From: JBJXGE01 sp046154185
Lineage (GTDB): Bacteria > Planctomycetota > UBA8108 > UBA1146 > JAJFFE01
Direction: 5' to 3'
DNA length: 64,000 nt
NCBI GenBank assembly: GCA_046154185.1
Contig: JBJXGE010000021.1
Location: forward strand, 62,001-126,000
Made by a program: the position numbers and the translations under genes. This document shows, piece by piece, positions 1 to 7,062 of this stretch. Each line of letters opens with the position of its first letter. Position 1 is the first letter of the stretch. The notes under the pieces are model-generated. The model was given only the letters and a program-made list of their open reading frames with translations, did not search any database and was not told where the DNA came from.

Positions 1-380
1 TTGCTGATCCGCCCGTCACCCGCGAACGCCAGAAACAGGACGGACAGTCCTGCCACCAACGGCACCTCGAATTGCACCAGTTCCTGCCGCACCACGAGGG
101 GTGTGATCAAGGCGGCGAGTCCGAGTACGGCGAGCACGTTGAAGATGTTGCTGCCGACGACATTGCCCACGGAGATGTCCGCCTGCCCGGCAAGCCCGGA
201 TTGGACGCTCACGGCCATCTCCGGTGCACTCGTGCCGAATGCAACCACGGTCAGGCCGATCACCACGGGTGAAATGCCTAAGCGTCGAGCTAATCGCGAC
301 GCGCCGCGCACCAATAGCTCGGCGCCCACCACCAGTACGACCAGGCCAGCCACGAGAAGCGCCCAGACCGACACGGTCAT
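1..380 (-). CDS. Na+/Ca2+ antiporter (CaCA family), N-terminal part, cut by window edge
   Basis: The minus strand reads open from an ATG at 380 to the window edge, 126 codons. It opens with a hydrophobic helix, then carries the two hallmark motifs of a CaCA alpha repeat: GTSAPE near residue 51 and GNVVGSNIFN near residue 73, followed by further hydrophobic segments. These motifs line the ion path in YrbG-type inner-membrane calcium/sodium exchangers, so the family is clear although only the first alpha repeat is inside the window. Its ATG overlaps by 4 bases the stop of a broken cassette ORF (377-532), so its original upstream region has probably been replaced by array DNA. Substrate (Ca2+ or another cation) cannot be judged from this part. 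Confidence 0.88.
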   Translation of the reverse strand, partial: MTVSVWALLVAGLVVLVVGAELLVRGASRLARRLGISPVVIGLTVVAFGTSAPEMAVSVQSGLAGQADISVGNVVGSNIFNVLAVLGLAALITPLVVRQELVQFEVPLVAGLSVLFLAFAGDGRIS

Positions 381-532
381 CGTCTACCCCTAGCGTGATA
401 CGAAGACAACAAGAGCAAGCGGACTCCGGCGGCCGCCACGGTCAGTGGGCTGCCCTTGGCGCGCTCGCGATTCAGCAACGTCGCGACCAAGCTGGGCATC
501 GGATAAATGACTAAATGGTCGGAATCACTCAT
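377..532 (-). pseudogene. Truncated small cassette-type protein
   Basis: An ATG at 532 opens 51 codons. The first 31 residues (beginning MSDSDHLVIYPMPS) look like a genuine protein start and, from memory, resemble the N terminus of a small uncharacterised family. After residue 31 (SPLT) the sequence turns into low-quality Ala/Leu/Arg-rich residues and ends four bases into the antiporter start. The start lies 14 bases after the attC-like site 546-615, as expected for a cassette gene. I infer that a deletion joined the 5' part of a cassette gene to the antiporter promoter region. The junction would be near 440. Confidence 0.4.
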
Positions 533-545
533 CGCGTGTGAAGTG

Positions 546-615
546 GCCTAATGTCTTTGTCATTGAGCCGCGAACGCCGCTTGGGGCGGTCGCCGATTCC
601 TATGCCTCGTTGGAC
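546..615 (-). other. Probable attC recombination site
   Basis: On the plus strand the ends are GCCTAAT (546-552) and GTTGGAC (609-615). The right end fits the integron core GTTRRRY exactly, and the left differs from RYYYAAC in one base. The interior has a weak inverted repeat around the central GC-rich part. It lies between the stop of the 642-917 gene and the start of the truncated ORF at 532, the normal place for an attC. Pairing of the inner boxes is weaker than in the other sites. Confidence 0.5.
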
Positions 616-641
616 GGCGACCATCATCCCGTACGCCTGCG

Positions 642-917
642 CTATCCACCATACCGCTGTTCGCTCACCTGGCCGAAAAACAGACTGGCCTCCGCTTGCC
701 CGGCTTGTCCGTAGCCAGCCTGCTCAGCAAGCCCCGGTGAGCTGATGTCGAAGTAGTCTTGAAGCTCGAGCGGTGACATCTCCAGTGAGTCCCCTTCCTC
801 AAGGTAAGCGCCAATCACCGCACGAATCTCTGCCGAGTTTCCGCGGGCACGACGGAGCTGATCCACAATACGGTTTAGAAACTCATCGAGCTGTTGCTCT
901 TCGGGGTCCATGACCAC
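642..917 (-). CDS. Hypothetical acidic small protein (cassette gene)
   Basis: A 91-residue protein of unknown function. It is rich in Glu, Asp and Leu with alternating charged and hydrophobic positions in residues 5-58, which suggests a small soluble helical protein. The tail is Gly/Gln-rich. The start may be ATG 917 or the second ATG at 911. It has no signal peptide and no recognised domain. It sits in line with the other minus-strand cassette genes, with a degenerate attC upstream and a probable attC downstream, so it is best read as one cassette. Confidence that it is a real gene is moderate because the C-terminal third looks low in complexity. Confidence 0.5.
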   Translation of the reverse strand: MVMDPEEQQLDEFLNRIVDQLRRARGNSAEIRAVIGAYLEEGDSLEMSPLELQDYFDISSPGLAEQAGYGQAGQAEASLFFGQVSEQRYGG

Positions 918-1004
918 TCCAAATTGGACGGATTCAATCGACGGATCGTCGGGTGCAGCGCCTTGTTGGGCCGCTCATCCCCGACACCTGCGGTCAACCG
1001 AGAG
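918..1004 (-). other. Degenerate attC-like spacer
   Basis: The minus strand here holds a perfect core GCCCAAC (plus strand GTTGGGC, 965-971), followed by AAGGCGCTGCACC, which is typical of the L box of attC sites. The matching GTTRRRY expected just before the ATG at 917 is not present. I read it as a half-decayed attC between two cassette genes. Confidence 0.4.
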
Positions 1005-1364
1005 CTACTCTTGAGCCCGGAGATCTTTGTGATGACGCCAACTCCAGAAGAACAGAACCCCCACAACCAGCAGAGGCCCCGAGACGACGAGGATCCACGA
1101 GACATGGTTGCGGGCGAAGTAGGCATAGCCAGCTGCGAGGCCGGTGAAGACGATGCCTCCCACCCACTCCCATCGCCACGACACCCCCACGACGGCCAAG
1201 AGAATGAGCATCGGAGCGACATGAATGGCGAAGTCGGGAAGCGATTGAATGAAGGTCTTCCCGCCGCCGAAGGCATCCAAAGCAAACACGCTCAGGTGGA
1301 GGCAGACCAGAATGCCGAGAATCCGGGGACTCCAGAGCAGCAACTTGCCTGACCGCTTGTTCAT
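1005..1364 (-). CDS. Small four-helix membrane protein (cassette gene)
   Basis: A 119-residue inner-membrane protein starting MNKRSGKLLLWSPRIL. Four hydrophobic segments are visible, at about residues 10-30, 42-60, 64-82 and 87-105, with a charged tail ending HHKDLRAQE. The pattern resembles the DUF7670-type small membrane proteins often found alone, but function is unknown. ATG 1364 is chosen because the open frame upstream of it (to 1514) is Arg-rich and overlaps the neighbouring gene. It lies between the DUF6176-like gene and the degenerate attC, all on the same strand. The spacer to the upstream gene (1365-1441) shows no clear attC. Confidence 0.72.
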   Translation of the reverse strand: MNKRSGKLLLWSPRILGILVCLHLSVFALDAFGGGKTFIQSLPDFAIHVAPMLILLAVVGVSWRWEWVGGIVFTGLAAGYAYFARNHVSWILVVSGPLLVVGVLFFWSWRHHKDLRAQE

Positions 1365-1441
1365 GTTTGGTTTCTCGCGGCTCGCTGGCAGCCACCATCG
1401 ACGGTGCGGCTCATGGGTTTCATTTCGCACTGAGACACTAG

Positions 1442-1780
1442 CTAGCCGCCTCGAGGCTTGGTTTCTAGCGACACGTCGTACAAGGGATCGACCTTTGGCG
1501 ACTCGGCTAAACACTCGCGCATCACCGCTCGGTGCTCTTTGTCGATCTTGTGGTGCGACGCCGCATACGCTTTCGACCCTCGTTCAAAGTCCTCGGCTTC
1601 CATCACGTACACGAGGAGCGGCCCTTCTGCTCCCGCTACGATGTACGCTTGCTCGGCTCGGACAGTTTCGCCTCGAAACGTCTCGCGAACTTCGTCAGCT
1701 CGCGAATTGAGCTCCGCCAGCCATGCACGAAGGCGAGGCTCCTTCTCAGGACGAATGCGTCTTATCACGACTCGAAGCAT
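1442..1780 (-). CDS. DUF6176-like protein (cassette gene)
   Basis: A 112-residue soluble protein. The start MLRVVIRRIRPEKEPRLRAW, a central beta stretch ending LLVYVMEAED and the later segment KIDKEHRAVMRECL match the pattern I associate with DUF6176, a small ferredoxin-like alpha/beta fold of unknown role. ATG 1780 is preferred over an upstream in-frame ATG at 1825 because the latter would start inside the attC site. The gene directly follows the attC at 1820-1897 by 40 bases, which places it as one cassette. Family assignment is from memory and moderately sure; biochemical function is unknown. Confidence 0.75.
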   Translation of the reverse strand: MLRVVIRRIRPEKEPRLRAWLAELNSRADEVRETFRGETVRAEQAYIVAGAEGPLLVYVMEAEDFERGSKAYAASHHKIDKEHRAVMRECLAESPKVDPLYDVSLETKPRGG

Positions 1781-1819
1781 GGCGTGATCCTCCAGAGAAA
1801 TCAGCCGCTCAAACACGGC

Positions 1820-1897
1820 GCCCAACGTTTGAGCTCACCTGCGGGCGACAGACGGCGAAGCCGGCTGGCGGACGTCAGGTGGAGCGAAGAGTTAGAC
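1820..1897 (-). other. attC recombination site
   Basis: Plus-strand ends are GCCCAAC (1820-1826) and GTTAGAC (1891-1897), both perfect RYYYAAC/GTTRRRY cores. Just inside, GCTCACCTG pairs with CAGGTGGAGC, leaving one unpaired base, the extrahelical base typical of attC stems. The stop codon TAA of the Imm53-like gene (1892-1894) is inside the core box, a common feature of integron cassettes. Length is 78 bp, within the normal attC range. Confidence 0.82.
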
Positions 1898-2206
1898 GCC
1901 ATCAGCGCCTGCCCACGCGAGGAACACTTGAAGAATTCGCTCGAGTTGTGATTCGTCCCCCGCGCCTTGCCAGACCTCGCCTTTGACGCTGCAGGCAAAC
2001 CAGACTGGTGCAACCGGAAAGCTCTGCGCGTCGACGCCCTCGGTGATCGCCTTGAAAGGCCGGCCCTGCAGAGCAGTGCCAGCAAGATTGATCTTGACCC
2101 ACCAGCCCGGGTTATCGCAGCTCTCAATCGAAATGCCTGCGGAGTGCTCCCACACGCCATTGCATTGACGTGCGTACCACTCTTGGAACCGAGCGAGTGT
2201 GGACAT
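1892..2206 (-). CDS. Imm53-like immunity protein (cassette gene)
   Basis: A 104-residue soluble protein. The opening MSTLARFQEWYARQCNGVWE and the following SIESCDNPGWWVKI are characteristic of the immunity 53 family, which protects cells from polymorphic or contact-dependent toxins in other bacteria. The end (LERILQVFLAWAGADGV) is the usual C-terminal helix. No toxin gene is adjacent: upstream is the 163-bp repeat and the integrase remnant, downstream the attC. An orphan immunity gene in an integron cassette is plausible, giving defence against a toxin made by neighbours, but that is inference. The TAA stop lies in the attC core box. Confidence 0.82.
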   Translation of the reverse strand: MSTLARFQEWYARQCNGVWEHSAGISIESCDNPGWWVKINLAGTALQGRPFKAITEGVDAQSFPVAPVWFACSVKGEVWQGAGDESQLERILQVFLAWAGADGV

Positions 2207-2370
2207 GGCGCCTAGCTTCCAATTAGCTTGGTCTTCTCAATCCGACAAACGATGCAATTTCTGCCCCAGATAACTCGGGTGCAACGAAGCGTCCTTCTAC
2301 TTGCACGCACTGCGGTTCGCAAGAATTGCGACGGATCAGTCGCTTCGAGTCTGCGCGTTATACAGACCTG
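2207..2370 (-). repeat. 163-bp repeat, copy 1 (candidate attI or long attC)
   Basis: This segment and 5156-5318 share the same layout on the minus strand: GTCTGTATAACGCGCAG at the outer end, CG(C/T)GTTATCTGGGG-type sequence in the middle and GACCAAGCTAATT next to the following ATG. The middle part forms an imperfect palindrome (GTATAAC against GTTATCT). It ends in GCTAGGC where copy 2 has GTTAGGT. It sits directly between the integron integrase remnant and the first gene of the downstream array, the place of an attI site. Confidence 0.6.
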
Positions 2371-2410
2371 GATAACTCGATAGAGGACTAAGGCGATCGC
2401 GCTTGACCAG

Positions 2411-2560
2411 TCATCGCTGGTTCGCAATCGCATTGTGGAGCCAGCGCATCCGATCTGCCGGACTGCGGACTGCGCCGGGGCCCGGGTTCAAAACGTGCGT
2501 GTAGATCTTCGTCGTCGCGACATCTTTGTGGCCGAGCAGCTCCTGCACGGTTCGGATCCG
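2411..2560 (-). pseudogene. intI: Integron integrase C-terminal remnant
   Basis: On the minus strand 49 codons ending in TGA read RIRTVQELLGHKDVATTKIY followed by THVLNPGPGAVRSPADR. This is the C terminus of a tyrosine recombinase of the integron-integrase type: the LLGH box with its catalytic His and the catalytic Tyr in KIYTHVL are both kept, and the GxxxVRSPAD ending is typical of IntI rather than of phage integrases. Everything upstream of IRTVQ, including the other catalytic residues and the IntI-specific insertion, is missing; the S41 gene stops 30 bases upstream. It therefore cannot code for an active enzyme. It reads in the same direction as the cassette genes around it. Confidence 0.85.
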
Positions 2561-2589
2561 CTGCAACCGGTTGTTCAAATCGTGCGGGT

Positions 2590-4182
2590 CTACGCTTCTC
2601 GTTTCTTGAGCCCGTCGCGATGCATCAGGGCCTGCACAGCGTCCAATTCGGCATCGCGCCCCGAAGCGATGTCCTTCACGGTCGGGGCCACAAAGATGTC
2701 AGGCTGCAGCCCGGCATCCGGCCGCTCGCCATCCGGGAACTGTCCGATGAGAGGCAAGTCGAGTTCGATGCCGGAGTGCGGCAGACGCAGGAAGAAGAAG
2801 GCCCCGCCGTTGATACCACGCTGATTGCCACCGGTCGGCTGACCGACCAACGTTCCCAGCTTGTTTTGTCGGATGGTCTGCGCAAACTCGAACGTCGCAG
2901 AGCTGTTCGTGGCGCCGACCAGAACCCACAGTCGCCCGGTAAACCTGGGGAGAGAAGGCGTGATGACCCCGCCAAGATCATCGTCGGCGTCCCTCCGCAG
3001 CCGATAGAAGCGATCGGTTGAATCGATCGCCGCTGAGCCCCAGTCCTTAAAGCTCGGATCCCATGTTTCGAGGTATGGCGCCAGATCGTCTGGGACCTTG
3101 CGGTAACGTACCAGGCGATTGACGGCCTGACGCGGCACCGGCGCCGTGATCAAGTGACTGACAATCACATCACCGACATCGCTGCCGCCTTCATTACCCC
3201 GCAGGTCGATCACTAGGTCCGTGGCCCCGCTTGTGACCAGTGTTTCGAAAGTCTCATCAAGAGACGCCTTCCAATTCCACTTGCTGTTGTAGAGCACCCA
3301 GCTTGGCATGCGCAGGTAGCCCGTGCGGTCGTCTAGCAGACGAAAGCTCCAGATGGGCGCGTTCTTGTCGACGCTGGCGCCCCCTGCCGCCTCGACCACC
3401 GCGAGCCGGTCCTCGTAAGTGACGGGCGGCACGCTGACAACTTGTTCGCGGTTCCCCTCGGGGCCGCGCACGCGCAAGGTCACGACGGGTGCCGACGACG
3501 GGAAGAACAGCGGCCAGTAGATGTCGAATGCCTCGTATCGGCTCGTCCCCTCCACTTGCAAATAGGCCACCCGTTTGGAGTCGTTATTGCCATCAGCCCG
3601 TGCCACCGTCATGAGCCGCTCGAGGATGGCGGCAACGGAGACGTCGTTGATTGCCACTATCTCCACTCCGGCGCGAATCCGCTCGTCGGTGGTGAAGGAC
3701 CTGGTCACGATCATGCGATCGCCCAGCCAACAAAAGTAAAAGGGGAGCCGGGGCGCTTGGAACAGCGCCGCGGTAACAGACTCCGATTGGTTGAAGAAAT
3801 TGGGATACGTGTGGCCGCATTTCACGGTTGCCGCGAACACTGAGAATGCGAGATAAGCCTGGGCCAGTGTTCGATCCTGACGGAACTCGAGCCCCAGCGT
3901 GCCGACGGCCGCATCGAACTGCGCGGGCGTGTTGTAGCGGAGCAGACCTGGGTGCAGCGTTTCATAGGCGCGCCGAAGGATCGCGACATCCGCCTGTAGG
4001 TCCGCCGCACGCAGCATCGAATCGGCTCCGCTGGCCGCGGCTATGCCGTCAGCTCGGAAGTCGCGATTGTCATTCGAAGGGACTTGGACATCGGACGACT
4101 TGGAAGGCGTCTTTGTGTGAGTGCATCCGGAGGCGAGCAGGACTGCAATCAACAGCGAGATTCTAGTTTTTGCGTTCTTCAT
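2590..4182 (-). CDS. S41-family (tail-specific) protease, lipoprotein
   Basis: A 530-residue exported protease. A lipoprotein signal with lipobox LASGC (Cys20) anchors it to a membrane facing the periplasm. Residues 60-140 form a helical N-terminal domain seen in many S41 members. The core includes DLVIDLRGNEGG near 320, the probable catalytic serine segment VGATNSSATFEFA near 422, and GQPTGGNQRGINGG near 443. The final part, DLPLIGQFPDG and the GLQPDIFVAPT ending, is usual for S41 peptidases of the C-terminal-processing type. No PDZ domain is obvious. It follows an attC-like site by 30 bases, so it looks like a large cassette gene, but its own 3' attC is absent and the integrase remnant begins right after its stop. 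Confidence 0.85.
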   Translation of the reverse strand: MKNAKTRISLLIAVLLASGCTHTKTPSKSSDVQVPSNDNRDFRADGIAAASGADSMLRAADLQADVAILRRAYETLHPGLLRYNTPAQFDAAVGTLGLEFRQDRTLAQAYLAFSVFAATVKCGHTYPNFFNQSESVTAALFQAPRLPFYFCWLGDRMIVTRSFTTDERIRAGVEIVAINDVSVAAILERLMTVARADGNNDSKRVAYLQVEGTSRYEAFDIYWPLFFPSSAPVVTLRVRGPEGNREQVVSVPPVTYEDRLAVVEAAGGASVDKNAPIWSFRLLDDRTGYLRMPSWVLYNSKWNWKASLDETFETLVTSGATDLVIDLRGNEGGSDVGDVIVSHLITAPVPRQAVNRLVRYRKVPDDLAPYLETWDPSFKDWGSAAIDSTDRFYRLRRDADDDLGGVITPSLPRFTGRLWVLVGATNSSATFEFAQTIRQNKLGTLVGQPTGGNQRGINGGAFFFLRLPHSGIELDLPLIGQFPDGERPDAGLQPDIFVAPTVKDIASGRDAELDAVQALMHRDGLKKREA

Positions 4183-4211
4183 CGTTGTGTTTCTGTTAGC
4201 GCGGCATAGCC

Positions 4212-4304
4212 GCCGAACGACCCAAGCTCAGCGACCCGGCCGACGAGGGCGTCGGATTGCAACCGCGACGCGATGGCCGGGTTCGCTGCAGCGCATGGTT
4301 AGGC
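4212..4304 (-). other. attC recombination site
   Basis: Plus-strand ends are GCCGAAC (4212-4218, one mismatch to RYYYAAC) and GTTAGGC (4298-4304, perfect). Inside, CAGCGACCCGGCC pairs with GGCCGGGTTCGCTG, leaving one extra A unpaired. This stem with an extrahelical base is the structural signature of attC. Length is 93 bp. It lies between the small membrane protein gene and the S41 gene. Confidence 0.82.
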
Positions 4305-4322
4305 GGCATTGCGTCCATACAC

Positions 4323-4547
4323 TCAACGAGAAGTGTCGGTTCTACTCGGTGTGCTGCTGCTACGTCGAGGGCGTAAAAGCACCACTGCTCCACCGAGACA
4401 AACAACACCGAGCGCTCCGTATCCTATCTGCCAGGGCAATCGCTTGGCGGTCTCGGAATACTCGAAGCTCGCCATGAATCCGAAGACGCAAAAGCCAGCG
4501 ATGGCGAGCAGTGCCAATGCTCCGATGATTCGCGCGAGTGTTTGCAT
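4323..4547 (-). CDS. Small two-helix membrane protein (cassette gene)
   Basis: A 74-residue protein with two hydrophobic helices, about residues 5-27 and 41-58, joined by a short polar loop (EYSETAKRLPWQ) and ending in an Arg/Ser-rich cytoplasmic tail. It has no recognised family. The gene is bracketed by two clear attC-like sites (4212-4304 and 4587-4646), with only 39 bases between the upstream site and the ATG and 18 bases from the stop to the downstream site. This tight packing is the strongest reason to regard it as a true cassette gene. Function is unknown. Confidence 0.72.
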   Translation of the reverse strand: MQTLARIIGALALLAIAGFCVFGFMASFEYSETAKRLPWQIGYGALGVVCLGGAVVLLRPRRSSSTPSRTDTSR

Positions 4548-4586
4548 GAGTGTTGTGTTTGAGTTTTGCCGAGCGCGTTCGATGCC

Positions 4587-4646
4587 GCCTAACGCACAGC
4601 ATCAGCGGCGGCGCGGAGCGGCGTCCGCTGCACGCTGTTGTTAGGT
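4587..4646 (-). other. attC recombination site
   Basis: Plus-strand ends are GCCTAAC (4587-4593) and GTTAGGT (4640-4646), both perfect cores. The inner boxes ACAGCATCAGCGG and CCGCTGCACGCTGT pair with a single unpaired base. At 60 bp this is a compact, standard attC and the best example in the window. It starts one base after the stop codon of the 4648-5151 gene. Confidence 0.88.
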
Positions 4647-4647
4647 G

Positions 4648-5151
4648 TCATTTCGTGACCTCCACTTGCTCTCCTTGTGGAATGGACAAGAATCCCGGAA
4701 TCTCGCCAGCGGCCACGCTCGACGTGAGGCCTGGCAAAGGCTGAAACCGAATCGGGAATACCTGCTGTGGTGACTTGGCAAAGCAGTCGTAGAAATGCGT
4801 GTCGGACTCCGAACGGCGAAACATGCCATGCCAGAACGCAAACCTCTGCCCAGATGGTGCGAAAACTTGGGGCTGAAGTGAACCGATACTCCGCAAGCCT
4901 TCGTACGTGTCGGTGGGAGTGACGAATCCGTCGAACTCCGTGCCATCTGCAAACGTGAATCGTGCGCTGACCAAAAACATCTCGTCGGATCCGACGGGAC
5001 GGGCGTCGAGCCAAGGACGAAATGTCTCCTCGTCGGTGTCGTCATACCACTCCTCGTCGTAGTCGAGTGTATGAACGCTGACCCAAATGGGATGCTGCCT
5101 GAAATCGCCGGGCGTCAGGTCGCCGAATTGTTTGAGTGCTGGGCGTGGCAT
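4648..5151 (-). CDS. Hypothetical soluble protein (cassette gene)
   Basis: A 167-residue protein without signal peptide or membrane segment. It starts MPRPALKQFGDLTPGDF, and has an acidic segment YDEEWYDDTDEETFRPW near residue 31 and aromatic-rich beta stretches through residues 58-135. I recall similar stand-alone proteins of unknown function but cannot name a domain. The start is eight bases after GTTAGGT, the end of repeat copy 2, and the TGA stop abuts the attC at 4587-4646, so gene and site form one cassette. It is the first cassette gene of the upstream half of the array. Confidence 0.72.
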   Translation of the reverse strand: MPRPALKQFGDLTPGDFRQHPIWVSVHTLDYDEEWYDDTDEETFRPWLDARPVGSDEMFLVSARFTFADGTEFDGFVTPTDTYEGLRSIGSLQPQVFAPSGQRFAFWHGMFRRSESDTHFYDCFAKSPQQVFPIRFQPLPGLTSSVAAGEIPGFLSIPQGEQVEVTK

Positions 5152-5155
5152 AGGA

Positions 5156-5318
5156 TGACACCTAACTTCTAATTAGCTTGGTCATTCCAGTTCGACGGAC
5201 AGTGCAACACACACCCCAGATAACGCGCTCGAATCGACTCGAACGCGCGGCGATGGCAGCGCGAAACGTCAAGCGTTCGGACGGACCCGCCATTTCGCGA
5301 CTGCGCGTTATACAGACC
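5156..5318 (-). repeat. 163-bp repeat, copy 2 (candidate attI or long attC)
   Basis: This is the second copy of the element at 2207-2370. Shared blocks are GTCTGTATAACGCGCAG (outer end), a central GCGTTATCTGGGG, and GACCAAGCTAATTAGAAG before the gene. The middle is an imperfect palindrome: GTATAACGCGC pairs with GCGCGTTATCT, and CGAACGC with GCGTTCG. It ends in GTTAGGT, a perfect core box, eight bases before the ATG at 5151. No integrase sequence is seen beyond its outer end. The stretch 5319-5608 up to asnS holds no gene that I can support. Confidence 0.6.
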
Positions 5319-5608
5319 ACGATAATCCAAGTCGAAGCATGTCGCGCCACTCGCCGGCGGCCTGGCTGCTCATCGACCAACGTCATCTCGACGACGGCGT
5401 CGCGACACCGGAGTCGTCGCTCTCGAGCTGACAAGGGACGCACACCCAAACACAGCTCCACTCCGAGCAGCAACGACCCACCGGCGGCGTCGAACTCTCG
5501 CGTGACCTCCGCCTAGGTGCGCTCGCGGCCGTCTTGCAATCTCCCTTCATACCGGCAGAATTCGCGGGCTCGGGGTTCGTCGCTTGGATTGGAAAGGCAC
5601 GCGTCATC

Positions 5609-6931
5609 ATGTCGCCAGAAACTTCGTCGACGACGGTTCCGGTATCGATTGTCGCTCGGCTCGCTGAGCACGATGGAAAAACCGTCCAGGTGCAGGGCTG
5701 GCTGCAAAACCGGCGATCGTCTGGCAAGATCGCGTTCCTCCAAGTGCGCGACGGCACCGGCACGGTTCAATGCGTGACGATGAAAAACCAGTTTCCCGAA
5801 GACCGTTTCCATGCCGTGAACACATTGCCGCAGGAAAGCGCGCTCAAAGTCACCGGCCGCGCGCGACTCGAGCCGCGCGCACCCGGCGGCGTGGAACTCG
5901 AAACGACCGACTTCGAAATCGTCTCGGTCGCCGAGCCTTATCCAATCGCAAACCAAGCGCACGGCGCGGATTTCTTGCTGACGAATCGCCACCTGTGGCT
6001 GCGCTCGTCGAAACAAGTCGCGGTCATGCGCATCCGCGACGAAGTCATCCGCGCGATCCGCGAATTCTTTCACACGCGCGACTTCGTCAACATCGACGCG
6101 CCGATCTTTACGCCGAACGCCTGCGAGGGCACGACGAACCTGTTCGAAGTCGAGTACGACGACGAGCAAAAGGCATACTTGAGTCAAAGCGGCCAGCTCT
6201 ACATGGAAGCCGCCGCGATGGCCTACGGCAAAGTCTATTGCTTCGGACCGACTTTTCGCGCCGAGCGCTCGAAGACGCGCCGCCACCTGCGCGAGTTTTG
6301 GATGATCGAACCCGAGATGGCGTTCGCGCAGCTCGAAGACGTCATGAATCTCGCCGAGGATTTCGTGTGCCACTTGGTCGCGCGCGTGCTCGAAAACCGG
6401 CGCGCCGAACTCGCCGTGCTCGAGCGCGACCTCACGCGCCTTGAAGCGGTCAAGAAACCGTTTCCGCGCCTGAGCTACCTCGAAGCGACCGAGAAAATGG
6501 CGAGCGGAGGTCACCCGTTTAAATTCGGCGAAGACTTCGGCGCGCCCGACGAGACATTTATCTCGGGGCTCTACGATCGCCCTGTGATGGTGCACCGCTA
6601 CCCGCACGAGGTGAAAGCGTTCTACATGAAGCGCGATCCGCTCGACGCGCGCTTCGCGCTCGGCGTCGACGTACTCGCACCGGAGGGCGCGGGCGAAATC
6701 ATCGGCGGCGGCCAGCGTGAAGACGATCTCGAGACACTGCGCGCGCGCATCCGCGCACACGAGCTTCCCGAGGAAGCGTTCGCGTGGTACCTCGACTTGC
6801 GGCGCTACGGCACCGTGCCACACGGCGGTTTCGGTCTCGGCCTCGAACGCACCGTCGCTTGGATCGCCGGCATCGAGCACGTCCGCGAGGCGATTCCGTT
6901 TCCTCGGATGCTCTATCGGATCTATCCGTAG
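5609..6931 (+). CDS. asnS: Asparagine-tRNA ligase
   Basis: A 440-residue class IIb aminoacyl-tRNA synthetase that charges tRNA-Asn in the cytoplasm. Residues 15-110 form the OB-fold anticodon-binding domain (VQVQGWLQNRRSS). The catalytic domain carries the asparagine-specific segment ACEGTTNLFEV, the AYLSQSGQLYMEAAAMAYG block, motif 2 around FRAERSKTRRHLREFWMIEP and motif 3 GFGLGLERTVAWI, ending in IPFPRMLYRIYP. AspRS lacks the TTNLF signature, so the choice of AsnRS is firm. ATG 5609 is preferred over the upstream ATG 5534 because alignment with the family begins near VPVSIVARL. It stands alone, with the cassette array behind it and a long leader before the next gene. Confidence 0.95.
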   Translation: MSPETSSTTVPVSIVARLAEHDGKTVQVQGWLQNRRSSGKIAFLQVRDGTGTVQCVTMKNQFPEDRFHAVNTLPQESALKVTGRARLEPRAPGGVELETTDFEIVSVAEPYPIANQAHGADFLLTNRHLWLRSSKQVAVMRIRDEVIRAIREFFHTRDFVNIDAPIFTPNACEGTTNLFEVEYDDEQKAYLSQSGQLYMEAAAMAYGKVYCFGPTFRAERSKTRRHLREFWMIEPEMAFAQLEDVMNLAEDFVCHLVARVLENRRAELAVLERDLTRLEAVKKPFPRLSYLEATEKMASGGHPFKFGEDFGAPDETFISGLYDRPVMVHRYPHEVKAFYMKRDPLDARFALGVDVLAPEGAGEIIGGGQREDDLETLRARIRAHELPEEAFAWYLDLRRYGTVPHGGFGLGLERTVAWIAGIEHVREAIPFPRMLYRIYP

Positions 6932-7062
6932 ACCGGCCGCGGGACCGCGTGAGCGCAACCGCAAAACGCTCGATCCACCCAAGCGGAAGCCCACGCGACG
7001 GATATCACCCAAATCTTCACGCTCGCCGGGGCTGCCAATGGGCGCTCGCAGGCTGGCGAGTC

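Noticed and set aside
1..393. 130-residue plus-strand ORF at the left edge
   Set aside because: Ser/Thr/Arg-rich frame opposite the clear antiporter motifs GTSAPE and GNVVGSN on the minus strand.
5162..5473. 103-residue minus-strand ORF and its partner 2212-2433
   Set aside because: Both are translations of the 163-bp repeat (shared VCITR and TKLI peptides), as attC-type repeats often give false ORFs.
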